A stretch of DNA of 64,000 nucleotides from Paenarthrobacter aurescens (GTDB lineage Bacteria > Actinomycetota > Actinomycetes > Actinomycetales > Micrococcaceae), in assembly GCF_025421775.1 (NCBI RefSeq), contig NZ_JAOEFX010000004.1, forward strand, positions 248,001 to 312,000. Reading direction: 5' to 3'. Shown here piece by piece: positions 9,039-17,548 of this stretch; position 1 is the first letter of the stretch; each line of letters opens with the position of its first letter. A program made the position numbers and the translations under genes. The notes under the pieces were generated by a model. The model saw only the letters and a program-made list of their open reading frames with translations, was not told the DNA's origin and did not search any database.

Positions 9039-9732
9039 CTCGAACCCGGTAAAGAAGCGCGGCGTCCTTTTCGATGTGGACGGAACGCTGATCGACTCCA
9101 GCTACTTCCACGCCATGGCCTGGTGGCAGGCGTTCAGGCGCGAAGGGTTGGACGTCGAGATGTCCTCGATCCATCGACTCGTGGGTATGGGAGGCGATCG
9201 GTTGGTCCAGAACCAGGTGCCCGACTGCCCCCGGGACATGCTGGAGGACCTGAAATCGGCCCACGGCGCTGTCTTCTCAACATTCTGGCCAACCCTGCGG
9301 CCTTTTGACTCCGTCCGTGATCTGCTGGCCGCGTGCTCCGGCAGTGGCCTGGCGGTAGGCCTTGCGTCGTCGGCGCAAAAGCGTGATCTGGAGGTCAGCA
9401 GGCACATCCTCGACGCCGGATCCTCTATCGATGCGTGGACGAGCTCCGAAGATGCCGAGGAAAGCAAGCCTGCCCCGGACATCCTGGTCGCTTGCCTGGA
9501 GAAGCTCGAAGTCAGCCCCGGGGATGCTGTGTTTGTTGGCGATGCCGTTTGGGATGTAAAGGCCGGTGCGGCTATCGGCGTGCCCGTGGTTGCCCTGACT
9601 TGTGGCGGTATCAGCGAGGCTGAGTTGCGCGATGCAGGTGCCGCCGAGGTCTACGACAACCCGCGGCACCTGCTGGAGCACCTGGAAAGCAGCCTTATTG
9701 GACGGCTGGCAGCAGGGTCCCTCAGCGCCTAA
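9028..9732 (+). CDS. HAD-superfamily phosphatase (beta-phosphoglucomutase/phosphoglycolate phosphatase-like)
   Basis: 234 residues, GTG start preceded by AAAGGTGG and overlapping the upstream small gene. All HAD motifs are visible: LFDVDGTLID (nucleophile Asp), GLASSAQK (motif II), SKPAPDI (motif III Lys) and FVGDAVWDVKAG (motif IV acidic pair). A helical cap lies between motifs I and II (residues about 25-95), as in class I HADs. Likely hydrolyses a phosphorylated sugar or small metabolite; the substrate cannot be read from sequence. Its stop overlaps the convergent gene by 4 bp. Confidence 0.88.
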   Translation: MAADSNPVKKRGVLFDVDGTLIDSSYFHAMAWWQAFRREGLDVEMSSIHRLVGMGGDRLVQNQVPDCPRDMLEDLKSAHGAVFSTFWPTLRPFDSVRDLLAACSGSGLAVGLASSAQKRDLEVSRHILDAGSSIDAWTSSEDAEESKPAPDILVACLEKLEVSPGDAVFVGDAVWDVKAGAAIGVPVVALTCGGISEAELRDAGAAEVYDNPRHLLEHLESSLIGRLAAGSLSA

Positions 9733-10127
9733 CGTTGCCCGTCGCTGATTCCCTTGTCCCGGCCGCGCCGGTTTCGCATCGTCCAAATGATCAAAGCAAT
9801 GATGATGGCGGCGGCAACGGCGGCCAGGATCCATGGAATGACATCTGTGCGTGTCTGCTCTTGGGGGTCCGATTCCCCGGTCCCTGGGTTGGCCGGGCCG
9901 CTACCCGCGGGATTGGGAGTGCTGGATGCCCCCGATGAAGGCGCTGGATTAGTGGGCGTCTGGGTTGACGGGCCGCTCGGGTTGGTGGGTTCGGGTGACG
10001 GTGATGGAGTGGTGGCGGCTACGCCGCCCTGCGTGACAGCTGCTGCGTTGGCTGCCACCGAAGTGGAGAGCGCGCACCCGGCGAAAAGGGCCAAGGCCAG
10101 GGTTGTCATGGCTAATTTACGAAGCAT
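9729..10127 (-). CDS. Secreted or membrane-anchored Pro/Ser/Thr-rich protein
   Basis: 132 residues from the ATG at 10127, which has AGGAGA 7 bp upstream. Residues 1-30 are a signal peptide (LRKLAMTTLALALFAGCALS); FAGC might be a poor lipobox, and AANAAA is a possible signal peptidase I site. Residues about 35-85 are a low-complexity linker of Pro, Ser, Thr, Asn and Gly. A single transmembrane helix (VIPWILAAVAAAIIIALIIW) and a basic tail (RNRRGRDKG) follow. The layout is that of a cell-wall-spanning type I membrane protein with no folded ectodomain. Function unknown. Confidence 0.7.
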   Translation of the reverse strand: MLRKLAMTTLALALFAGCALSTSVAANAAAVTQGGVAATTPSPSPEPTNPSGPSTQTPTNPAPSSGASSTPNPAGSGPANPGTGESDPQEQTRTDVIPWILAAVAAAIIIALIIWTMRNRRGRDKGISDGQR

Positions 10128-10172
10128 CGTTGTCTCCTGGGGTAGGGGCATGTTCGCGAATCCTCATAGTCG

Positions 10173-10184
10173 TAAGCATACTGA
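10173..10184. promoter_or_regulatory. Partial TAAG-type site upstream of the 9729-10127 gene
   Basis: TAAGCATACTGA; one half-site is altered relative to the dyads at 6013 and 8699. About 46 bp upstream of the minus-strand ATG at 10127. Confidence 0.3.
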
Positions 10185-10211
10185 CTAAACCATGACTGTG
10201 GATGCCTGTCA

Positions 10212-10246
10212 GCGGGTGCCGCAGCGGGGCTGGGAGCGGCACCCGC
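10212..10246 (-). terminator. Strong hairpin, terminator of FMN reductase gene
   Basis: Perfect 11-bp inverted repeat GCGGGTGCCGC/GCGGCACCCGC with a 13-nt loop, 6 bp past the stop of the gene at 10253. No T-tract, common in high-GC actinobacteria. Confidence 0.6.
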
Positions 10247-10252
10247 GGCCGC

Positions 10253-10864
10253 CTAGCGCGTCAGTTTGGCGGAGTCCGGTTCCGGGTCACCGATGTGGCC
10301 GGGGGCGTTGGCGGCGAGGACACGCTGCACGAACGCGCTGTACTCCTCCATGTAGTGCCGCAACAGCCCGGCAGTACCTTCGTCCTTGACTGAACCGTCG
10401 TCGTCGTAAGCGTCTGCCACGAAGCGGATATAGGCCTCGGGCGCGTTCAGTTGCGGTGCGTCCAGGAAGCTCAGCACGCTGCGCATGGATGACTGCATCA
10501 CTGCGGTGCCAATGCCGCCCGGCGACGCCCCGATGATCCCCGTGGGCTTCCGGGCGAACGAGTTGGTTCCCCATGGGCGCGAACCCCAGTCAATGGCGTT
10601 CTTCAGCGCACCCGGGATGGAACGGTTGTATTCAGGGGAGACAAACAGGATCCCGTCCGACGCGGCGATGGCATCTTTCAGTTCCCGGCCTGCGGGAGGG
10701 AAATCGGCGTCGTAATCGGAGCTGTAGAGGGGGAGGTCCTTAATGGCGATCTCATGGAACTCCAGCTCCGGGGGTGCCACGCTGATCAGGGCCTTGGAGA
10801 GGACCCGGTTGATGGAATTGCTTGCCAGGCTTCCGACGAAATAGCCGATTTTGAAGGTGTCCAT
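10253..10864 (-). CDS. NADPH-dependent FMN reductase
   Basis: 203 residues from the ATG at 10864 (MDTFKIGYFVGSLASNS), with AAAGGAA upstream. The flavodoxin-like phosphate loop GSLASNSIN, the FMN-contacting SPEYNRSIPGALKNAIDW and the SPGGIGT segment are all family-defining. Members reduce FMN, quinones, azo dyes or chromate using NAD(P)H. A longer in-frame start exists but lacks a ribosome binding site. Monocistronic with a strong terminator. Confidence 0.88.
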   Translation of the reverse strand: MDTFKIGYFVGSLASNSINRVLSKALISVAPPELEFHEIAIKDLPLYSSDYDADFPPAGRELKDAIAASDGILFVSPEYNRSIPGALKNAIDWGSRPWGTNSFARKPTGIIGASPGGIGTAVMQSSMRSVLSFLDAPQLNAPEAYIRFVADAYDDDGSVKDEGTAGLLRHYMEEYSAFVQRVLAANAPGHIGDPEPDSAKLTR

Positions 10865-11050
10865 AGCGGCGTTCCTTTCCGACGGCACGGCCGGAACCGA
10901 CTCGTCGACGGTGTGGTGGCTGGTTGCCCCCAGCTTCAACCGACCCTAGTGGACTTGTGCACGTAGCGCAGCCCCTACTCCCGCCGGGACCCTTGCGGTC
11001 ATAGACTCATGCCAACTGGTTTCTGGAGGGTTCGGGAAGAGGGGTGGCGG

Positions 11051-12247
11051 GTGAAAGCAGGTATAGCGCGCGAGGTGCTCGACGGCGAGCGACGTGTGGC
11101 CGCCACGCCTGAAACGGTCAAGCAATTGGCCGGGTTGGGCCTGGAAGTCCAGATCGAGTCCGGGGCCGGATCAGCCTCCGGTCATAGCGACGACGATTAC
11201 CGGCAGGCCGGCGCCTCCGTGGTCCAATCCCTGGACCTCGGGACACTGGATGTCTACTGCCACGTGCGCCCCATGGAACCGTCGACGGCGGGAGCCCTTC
11301 GCCGGGGCTCTGTCACAGTCGGCTTGGGGTCGCCGTCCTCGGAGTTACCTACCGTGAGGGCGCTCGCCGCCGGTGGGATCACATCCTTCGCCCTTGAGCT
11401 GGTTCCCCGTATTTCGCGTGCACAATCCATGGATGCGTTGACATCCCAGGCCTTGGTGGCGGGGTATCGGTGCGTCCTTGAAGCAGCTATGCGGTTGCCT
11501 CGGTTCTTCCCGCTGTACATGACGGCGGCGGGGACCATTCCACCGGCCCGCGTGTTGGTGCTGGGCGCCGGTGTTGCCGGTCTCCAGGCGATCGGAACAG
11601 CCAAGCGGCTCGGCGCCCGGGTTTCCGCCAACGACATTCGCCCGGCTTCGGCTGACGAAGTAGCGTCCATGGGCGGAACGTTCATCAAGCTTGACCTCGA
11701 AACCGCAGAGGCATCCGGTGGGTACGCACGTGAATTGAGCGCGGACCGCGGCGCATTGCAACGGGCACTCTTGGCGCCTCACGTTGCCCAGGCGGACGTG
11801 TTGATTACCACGGCCGCCGTCCCTGGCAGGCGCGCACCCCTGCTGGTCAGCCGCGAGATGGTGCAGGGCATGAGGCCAGGTTCCGTGGTGGTTGACCTGG
11901 CGGCGGAATCCGGCGGCAATGTTGAGGGGAGCATTCCCGGGCAGGACATCCCCATAACCACCGCTGACGGTCAGGGGGTTGTGACGCTGGTGGGAATCAA
12001 GGATGCCGCGTCAGCGATGCCCGCGGACGCGTCGCGCCTTTACGCCAAGAACGTGGCCAACCTCCTGGCCCTCATGACCAAGGACGGAGTGGTTTCCCCG
12101 GACTTTGACGATGAAGTGGTTGCAGGCACGTGCCTCACCCACCACGGCGAGGTCCGGCACGCACCCACATCCGAGGCACTCACCGCGCTCGCCGAGGAAA
12201 CGGCACCCGTTGGAAGTATTCATCCCGGAACCGAAGGAGCGCGCTGA
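11051..12247 (+). CDS. pntAA: NAD(P) transhydrogenase subunit alpha, part 1 (NAD-binding domain I)
   Basis: 398 residues from the GTG at 11051, where AGAGGGG is well placed and the protein then begins with MKAGIAREVLDGERRVAATP as in the family. The alanine-dehydrogenase-like N-terminal half is followed by the NAD Rossmann site VLVLGAGVAGLQAIGTAKRL and the conserved DLAAESGGNVEGS. Its stop TGA shares the A with the ATG of the next gene. Together the three genes form the membrane pump that couples hydride transfer from NADH to NADP+ to proton flow, supplying NADPH. The three-way split of subunits is normal in actinobacteria. Confidence 0.95.
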   Translation: MKAGIAREVLDGERRVAATPETVKQLAGLGLEVQIESGAGSASGHSDDDYRQAGASVVQSLDLGTLDVYCHVRPMEPSTAGALRRGSVTVGLGSPSSELPTVRALAAGGITSFALELVPRISRAQSMDALTSQALVAGYRCVLEAAMRLPRFFPLYMTAAGTIPPARVLVLGAGVAGLQAIGTAKRLGARVSANDIRPASADEVASMGGTFIKLDLETAEASGGYARELSADRGALQRALLAPHVAQADVLITTAAVPGRRAPLLVSREMVQGMRPGSVVVDLAAESGGNVEGSIPGQDIPITTADGQGVVTLVGIKDAASAMPADASRLYAKNVANLLALMTKDGVVSPDFDDEVVAGTCLTHHGEVRHAPTSEALTALAEETAPVGSIHPGTEGAR

Positions 12248-12579
12248 TGGACGGCATGAGCCTGCTGACGATCACCGTGCTGGCCGTTTTTGTTGGCTTT
12301 GAGGTTGTTTCGAAGGTCTCCAGCACCCTGCACACACCCCTCATGTCCGGGGCGAACGCGATCCACGGCATCATCCTGGTGGGGGCCATCATCGTGGCTG
12401 GACAGGCCGCCGATCCGTGGGTGCTGGCGGTCGCCCTGCTGGCGGTCGTCCTGGCCACGGCCAACCTCGTGGGCGGGTTCGTGGTGACTGACCGCATGCT
12501 GGAAATGTTCCGGGGACGGCAACGGCCGCCGTCGAAAGTTGATGCCGTGGAAACCGTGGCTAAGGAGCGCCACCAGTGA
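12247..12579 (+). CDS. pntAB: NAD(P) transhydrogenase subunit alpha, part 2 (membrane segment)
   Basis: 110 residues, three to four transmembrane helices (LLTITVLAVFVGFEVV; IILVGAIIVAGQ; VLAVALLAVVLATANLVGGF). The motif LHTPLMSGANAIHGII is the invariant signature of this subunit. ATG overlaps the upstream stop by one base, and its stop overlaps the GTG of pntB (GTGA). Confidence 0.94.
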   Translation: MDGMSLLTITVLAVFVGFEVVSKVSSTLHTPLMSGANAIHGIILVGAIIVAGQAADPWVLAVALLAVVLATANLVGGFVVTDRMLEMFRGRQRPPSKVDAVETVAKERHQ

Positions 12580-13949
12580 CGCTGCTCAATCCCACCTGGA
12601 CGGCACTCCTGTACCTGGCCGCGGCGGCGTGCTTCATTCTCGCGCTGAAGGGCCTGAACTCACCACGAACCGCCCGGCGCGGCAACCTCATTGGAGCATT
12701 CGGCGCGCTGCTTGCCGTGGTGACGGTGTTTGTGTCCGTGAAGCTGGACAACATTCCCTGGATTCTAGGGGCCATCGCGGTCGGTTCCGGTGTGGCGGCG
12801 CCGGTGGCCCGCCGGGTGCAAATGACGCAGATGCCGCAACTCGTGGCCCTCTTCAACGGCGTGGGCGGTGGCGCTGCGGCACTCGTGGCGTTGCTGGAGC
12901 TTCCACATACGGACGACTCCTGGGTTCGGGTGGCCATCGTCTTCACGCTGCTGGTGGGTGCAGTTTCCTTTGCGGGCTCCGGTGTCACCTTTGCCAAACT
13001 CCAAGGGCTCATGACCACGCGGCCGGTGACGTTCCCCGGCCTGCCCGCGCTGATGGCGGTGGTGTTGCTGGCGGCCGTGGGCGCCGGTGTTGTGGTGATC
13101 CTGAACGGTTGGGTGCTCCTCGCACTGGTCCTGTTGGTCCTGGGGCTTGTGGCAGGCATCCTGCTGGTGCTTCCGGTGGGTGGCGCTGACGTGCCGATCG
13201 TCATTTCACTCCTGAATGCCTTCACTGGCCTGGCTGTGGCGGCGTCCGGGCTGGTGTTGGGGAACGTCCTGCTTGTTGTTGCCGGCACCTTGGTGGGTGC
13301 CTCGGGCACCATCCTTACCCGGGCCATGGCCGCCGCGATGGGCCGCAGCGTCGCAGGCATCATGTTCGGAGCGTTCAAGGGTGGATCCACTGCCGGATCC
13401 ACGGCCGTGAGTGAGCGGCCGGTCCGGTCCTCCAGCGCGGAGGACGTCGCAGTGCTGCTCGGCTATGCACAGCGCGTGATTATCGTTCCCGGATATGGCC
13501 TTGCAGTAGCCCAAGGGCAGCACACTGCTGCCGAGCTTGCTTTGGCCCTGGAAGCACGGGGGATTGAGGTGGATTTCGCCATCCACCCCGTGGCGGGCCG
13601 GATGCCGGGGCATATGAACGTGCTGCTTGCGGAGGCCAACGTGCCGTACGAGTCACTGAAGGAAATGGGCGACATCAACTCCGAGTTCAAGACGGCCGAT
13701 GTTGCCTTGGTGGTGGGAGCCAACGATGTGGTCAATCCGGCTGCGAAGACCACTTCGGGTTCGCCGATTTACGGAATGCCCATCCTGGAGGTTGCCGACG
13801 CCCGGCAGGTGGTGTTCCTCAAACGCTCCATGCGCCCCGGGTTTGCCGGTATCGAGAATGAACTGTTGTACGAACCCCAAACCACCCTGCTGTTTGGCGA
13901 TGCGAAAGACTCGCTGACCAAGGTCCTGGGTGCCGTGAAGGGACTCTAG
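12576..13949 (+). CDS. pntB: NAD(P) transhydrogenase subunit beta
   Basis: 457 residues. Residues 1-260 carry about eight or nine transmembrane helices of domain II, including GGGAAALVALLEL; residues about 280-457 are the NADP(H)-binding domain III (VIIVPGYGLAVAQGQH, ADVALVVGANDVVNPAA, FLKRSMRPGFAGIEN). Starts at a GTG inside the stop of pntAB. Completes the proton-translocating transhydrogenase. Confidence 0.96.
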   Translation: MTLLNPTWTALLYLAAAACFILALKGLNSPRTARRGNLIGAFGALLAVVTVFVSVKLDNIPWILGAIAVGSGVAAPVARRVQMTQMPQLVALFNGVGGGAAALVALLELPHTDDSWVRVAIVFTLLVGAVSFAGSGVTFAKLQGLMTTRPVTFPGLPALMAVVLLAAVGAGVVVILNGWVLLALVLLVLGLVAGILLVLPVGGADVPIVISLLNAFTGLAVAASGLVLGNVLLVVAGTLVGASGTILTRAMAAAMGRSVAGIMFGAFKGGSTAGSTAVSERPVRSSSAEDVAVLLGYAQRVIIVPGYGLAVAQGQHTAAELALALEARGIEVDFAIHPVAGRMPGHMNVLLAEANVPYESLKEMGDINSEFKTADVALVVGANDVVNPAAKTTSGSPIYGMPILEVADARQVVFLKRSMRPGFAGIENELLYEPQTTLLFGDAKDSLTKVLGAVKGL

Positions 13950-14018
13950 GAAAACCGTATTTCTCCTTTTTTGGGCCTCTTAACCGCGTCACGTATGCAT
14001 CGGTGGAGGCACAGGTCT

Positions 14019-14037
14019 TGTACAGAACCATGTACAG
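14019..14037. repeat. TGTACAG direct repeat upstream of small gene
   Basis: TGTACAG-N5-TGTACAG; each half is itself palindromic (TGTACA). It lies 19-37 bp upstream of the GTG at 14056, where it could be an operator. TGTACA also flanks the hairpin at 33988-34014. Confidence 0.35.
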
Positions 14038-14055
14038 CAGGCTAGGAGTCATCGA

Positions 14056-14310
14056 GTGCAAGACCGTAAGAAAGAGTCGTTGTTTGGGTCGCGCTTCGTC
14101 CCCGCACAGGGTAAGAGCGTCACCAATTGGAGGTTGCTGGTTGGCCAAACCGTTCAAATTTGGCGTGGTGACGACATCGTGGACCAAGGCACGGTGGAGA
14201 CCGTAACTCCTGACGGCAGCGTTCTGTGGCTTACCCAGAAGGGAGCGATTGGACGGCGGATGGTGACCAAGGAACGGGGAGCCCGCCTTCGGATCCAACT
14301 GATCAACTAA
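14056..14310 (+). CDS. Small basic hypothetical protein
   Basis: 84 residues; GTG start with AGGAG 7 bp upstream. The sequence is rich in beta-forming residues (NWRLLVGQTVQIWRG, GTVETVTPDGSVLWL) with Arg/Lys near both ends, suggesting a small SH3-like or OB-like barrel. No family recognised. Preceded by the TGTACAG repeat. Confidence 0.6.
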   Translation: MQDRKKESLFGSRFVPAQGKSVTNWRLLVGQTVQIWRGDDIVDQGTVETVTPDGSVLWLTQKGAIGRRMVTKERGARLRIQLIN

Positions 14311-14419
14311 GGGGCAGCGCCCACCGGCCGTGGGCCTTCCCGGGCGTCCGCCGCCGTCCTAAGCTGGGCTGCACGAGTTAACGAAACCAGCCAAGCCCAC
14401 ATCCCAGCGAGGTTATGCC

Positions 14420-14767
14420 ATGACCGTGAAACTCAACAAGAAGGCCCTGGACCACGCAAAGCATCTGGTCCGCGACGGCAAGGTGGTCAAGGACGCCCGC
14501 GACGACTGGAGCGAGCACGCCCCATCCACCAAGGACGAGAACACATTTCTGGACAAGCACGGGCACGCTGAATACTCCAAGTGGTTCCTCGGCGTGGATG
14601 ACGAACACCCGGACGACCAAAAAGGCCACTACAAGTTCCCCATCGGCGACTTCAAAAAGATCCATCGCTGCGGTGTCATCGCCGCGGAGAGCCGCGCGGG
14701 CCAGTATGACTACGACGACATTCGTGAGGCTTTGGGGAAGCTTCTTGAAAAGATCGACGAAGACTGA
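14420..14767 (+). CDS. Conserved hypothetical protein (small, charged)
   Basis: 115 residues, highly charged (many Asp, Lys, His), with the recognisable core DDWSEHAPS ... EYSKWFLGVD ... KFPIGDFKKIHRCGVIAAESRAGQYDYDDI. I recall this as a conserved uncharacterised soluble family in actinobacteria and proteobacteria, with no assigned function. The next gene starts 6 bp downstream, so the two are probably co-transcribed. Confidence 0.75.
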   Translation: MTVKLNKKALDHAKHLVRDGKVVKDARDDWSEHAPSTKDENTFLDKHGHAEYSKWFLGVDDEHPDDQKGHYKFPIGDFKKIHRCGVIAAESRAGQYDYDDIREALGKLLEKIDED

Positions 14768-14773
14768 CCTGTC

Positions 14774-15331
14774 ATGGCCAAGCTCATCTACTCAGCCATC
14801 ATGTCCTTGGACGGCTTCATTGCGGACGCCGAGGGCAACTTCGACTGGGGTGTGCCGGACCAGGAAGTGCACAGGTTCATCAATGCTCGTGAGCGGACCG
14901 TGCAGCACTACCTCTACGGCAGGCGGCTTTACGACGTGATGAGCGCCTGGGACAGCTGGGACACCTCGTCCGAGCCGGCCCACATTGATGCCTTTGCCCA
15001 GTTGTGGAGGCAGGCCCAGAAGCTGGTGTTTTCCCGAACCCTGAAGGAGCCCTCTACCGGGAACACCCGGATTGTGAGCGAATTCAACGCCGGGGAGGTG
15101 CGGGAGCTCAAAGCCTCCGCCAACAATGACATCCTGATTGGTGGGCCTGAACTCGCTACACAAGCGTTTCAGGATGGGCTGGTGGATGAATGCCAGCTGT
15201 ACATCGTGCCGATATTGGTCGGTGCCGGAAAGAAGGGCCTGCCGGAAGGTATCGGTGCGAAGTTGGAACTCCTGCAAGAACGCACCTTCGGCAACGGCAC
15301 CGTCTTCCTCAGGTACCGCGTGCCCAGCTAA
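14774..15331 (+). CDS. Dihydrofolate reductase-like / RibD C-terminal domain protein
   Basis: 185 residues. Starts with the family pattern KLIYSAIMSLDGFIADAEG and contains YGRRLYDVM, and NNDILIGGPELATQAF (the NADPH-binding GG). This is the stand-alone RibD_C family seen widely in actinobacteria; most members are not biosynthetic dihydrofolate reductases and their substrate is unknown. It ends 6 bp before the convergent racemase-family gene. Confidence 0.85.
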   Translation: MAKLIYSAIMSLDGFIADAEGNFDWGVPDQEVHRFINARERTVQHYLYGRRLYDVMSAWDSWDTSSEPAHIDAFAQLWRQAQKLVFSRTLKEPSTGNTRIVSEFNAGEVRELKASANNDILIGGPELATQAFQDGLVDECQLYIVPILVGAGKKGLPEGIGAKLELLQERTFGNGTVFLRYRVPS

Positions 15332-15337
15332 CGGGCC

Positions 15338-16072
15338 CTATGCCGGATCTGCCAGCAAGCGCCCCCATTTCGGGTCGAGCAGCGGAGCACCGGCCAGCTT
15401 CAGCGCATGCCACAAAGTGACCGCTACGGAGTCGAGTACGGGAACACCAGTACGAGCCTCCACCTCGGCAGTGATATTGGCGCCGTACAAATTGGTGCAC
15501 AAATACACCAAGGCATCGGGGTGCGAAGCCGCCAATTCAAGGGAGCCCGGGAGCATCTCGTCGTCAGTAACCCGCGCAAAAGACTCGTTATCGCTCAAGT
15601 CCAAGTGTCGGTGGTCAATGGTCTTGACTCCTTCGCAGCCGTAAGAGCCAATCACGGCTTCATTCACATCCGCGGTGTAGGGCGTGAACAGCCCGATCCT
15701 CTCGGTTCCGAAAGCCGCAAACGCCTCGAGGTAGGCGAGTGTGGAAGTCGTGGCCGGGATGCCCGTGACTTCGGTGATCTCGCGGACCACCGCATGGTCA
15801 TGCGCGGCGCCCAGCCACGATCCGGAGGTCCCGTTCCACGCGATCACGTCCACATTTGCCGTGGCCAGGAGCTCGGCGGCGGCACGCATCACGGACAAAT
15901 CGAACTGCTTGTCGGATGAATCGTCCAGGGCAATGCGTGTGACAGGGATGCGCGTGGAATGGATGGTGACGTCGTGGCGATCGCCGAGGATCCTGTAGCT
16001 CTGCGGTTCCAGGCAGGTGTTGGACGACGGGACGATCATGCCGATGCGGGTGGGGCGGTTATCTGAAGGCAT
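15338..16072 (-). CDS. Asp/Glu racemase-superfamily protein, arylmalonate decarboxylase/maleate isomerase-like
   Basis: 244 residues. The N-terminal RIGMIVPSSNTCLEPQ is typical of maleate isomerase and arylmalonate decarboxylase. Maleate isomerases use two cysteines, one in each half. Here the first position is Gly81 (WNGTSGSW) and only the second, Cys192 (YLCTNL), is kept. That single-cysteine, Gly/Cys arrangement is the one known in bacterial arylmalonate decarboxylase (Gly74/Cys188), so a decarboxylase or other one-base reaction is more likely than racemisation. Last gene of a leftward operon, 8 bp after the cyclic amidohydrolase. Confidence 0.75.
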   Translation of the reverse strand: MPSDNRPTRIGMIVPSSNTCLEPQSYRILGDRHDVTIHSTRIPVTRIALDDSSDKQFDLSVMRAAAELLATANVDVIAWNGTSGSWLGAAHDHAVVREITEVTGIPATTSTLAYLEAFAAFGTERIGLFTPYTADVNEAVIGSYGCEGVKTIDHRHLDLSDNESFARVTDDEMLPGSLELAASHPDALVYLCTNLYGANITAEVEARTGVPVLDSVAVTLWHALKLAGAPLLDPKWGRLLADPA

Positions 16073-16080
16073 GGTGGCTC

Positions 16081-17520
16081 CTAGGCAGTAGTAGACGCGG
16101 CAGGAATAGGCAGGGGGCCGGCGAGGGCGTGGCGATGTTCCGCGAAGCCGTTCCGGGCGATGAAACGTCCCACAGGTCCGGGATCGTGGAAGCCGTCTTC
16201 GTCGATAACCACCAGGCCGGCAGAGACAACCACATCAGGCCACCCGTTCAGTGTTTTCCCTTCGAAAGGCGAGAAATCAGTCCCCATGTGCAGCGCGCCG
16301 CCGTCGACGACTCGCTGGGTGGAGGGATCGAAGATCACCAGGTCAGCATCGAATCCCTCCACGATGGCACCCTTGCGCGGCAGAGCGTTGATCCGTGCGG
16401 GACCGGCGGAGAAGACCTCGACAAAGTCCTCCACGGAACCCCCGGATTCAGGTACCAAAGCGGTGAAGCTCACCGGCATGCGGGTCTCTACGCCAGGCAA
16501 GCCATGCGGCATGTAGCGGACGTCGTCAGTTCGCTCGCGTTTCTGTGAGAGGTCGTAGCAGGAGTGGTCCGAGGAAACAGTGTGGATAGCCCCGGAGGTG
16601 AGGCGGTCCTTCAGCGCAGCCACCGTTTCGGCGCTGCGCATGGGCGGGCAGCATGCGTACCATTCCGGGAACGCGGAACCGTAGACAGTGTCATCCAAGG
16701 TCAGGTAGTGCGGGCATGTCTCAGAGTAGGCTTCCTGCCCGCGCTCGCGGGCCGCGGTCACCAGATCCACGGCACCGGGCGTTGACTGGTGCACGAAGTA
16801 CACGGGTGCTCCGGTGTACTCGGCCATCGCAAGGGTCTCCTTGACGGAGACTTCCTCGGCGAGTTCGGGCCGCGTCCGGTGCAGGTGCTCAATGCCGATG
16901 AGGCCATCAGAAGCATGCTGTTCCGTGCAGTCGGCAATAATGGCATCGTGCTCAGCATGGATGTAGGTGAGACCATCCAACCTGACCATTTCACGCATGA
17001 CCTTCAGGACCGTGTCGCCGTCCGCCATGGTGGAGCCGCGGTTGGTGGTGTACATCTTCACTGACCGGACGCCCTCGGCAGCGAGCCGCTCCAGCTGCCA
17101 CGGCACGGTTTCGTCCCAACTGACCACAGATCCGTGCAGGGCCACATCACAACGCGACTCGGTGGCCAGACGCTTCTTGTTCAACACGGCATCGAGCGGA
17201 GTTTCCTGGGCATCGCGGGGGATACCGAAGTCGATAATGGTGGTGGTGCCACCCCACAGGGCAGCTGTCGAGGTGGTTCGATAGTCATCCAGCGTACGGA
17301 AACGGCCGGTCACCTGTGCGACGTGGCAGTGGCCGTCCACGCCTCCGGGGATGACCAGCTTGCCGGACGCCTCAATGGTTTTCGCGGCGGCAGGTACGGC
17401 TTCGGCTGCGTCGACGAGCTGGCTGATCCGGCCACCGTCCACCACCACGTGGGCGTTCCGTCGGCCGAAGCTATTGACCACTGTGCCGTGGGCGATGACG
17501 AGATCCGGGAGTTGGGACAT
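16081..17520 (-). CDS. Cyclic amidohydrolase (hydantoinase/dihydropyrimidinase/allantoinase family)
   Basis: 479 residues from the ATG at 17520, which has a full AAAGGAGG site. The binuclear-metal ligands of the family are in place: HxH (GGVDGHCHV), the carboxylated Lys (RSVKMYTTN), two His (YIHAEHD, FVHQST) and the Asp (SSDHSCYD). The enzyme should open a cyclic amide such as a hydantoin, dihydropyrimidine or related ring. Neighbouring racemase-like and decarboxylase-like proteins and a solute transporter suggest a catabolic pathway for an unusual cyclic ureide or imide. Confidence 0.85.
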   Translation of the reverse strand: MSQLPDLVIAHGTVVNSFGRRNAHVVVDGGRISQLVDAAEAVPAAAKTIEASGKLVIPGGVDGHCHVAQVTGRFRTLDDYRTTSTAALWGGTTTIIDFGIPRDAQETPLDAVLNKKRLATESRCDVALHGSVVSWDETVPWQLERLAAEGVRSVKMYTTNRGSTMADGDTVLKVMREMVRLDGLTYIHAEHDAIIADCTEQHASDGLIGIEHLHRTRPELAEEVSVKETLAMAEYTGAPVYFVHQSTPGAVDLVTAARERGQEAYSETCPHYLTLDDTVYGSAFPEWYACCPPMRSAETVAALKDRLTSGAIHTVSSDHSCYDLSQKRERTDDVRYMPHGLPGVETRMPVSFTALVPESGGSVEDFVEVFSAGPARINALPRKGAIVEGFDADLVIFDPSTQRVVDGGALHMGTDFSPFEGKTLNGWPDVVVSAGLVVIDEDGFHDPGPVGRFIARNGFAEHRHALAGPLPIPAASTTA

Positions 17521-17548
17521 CGTTGTCCTCCTTTGTTCTTGAAAGTTT

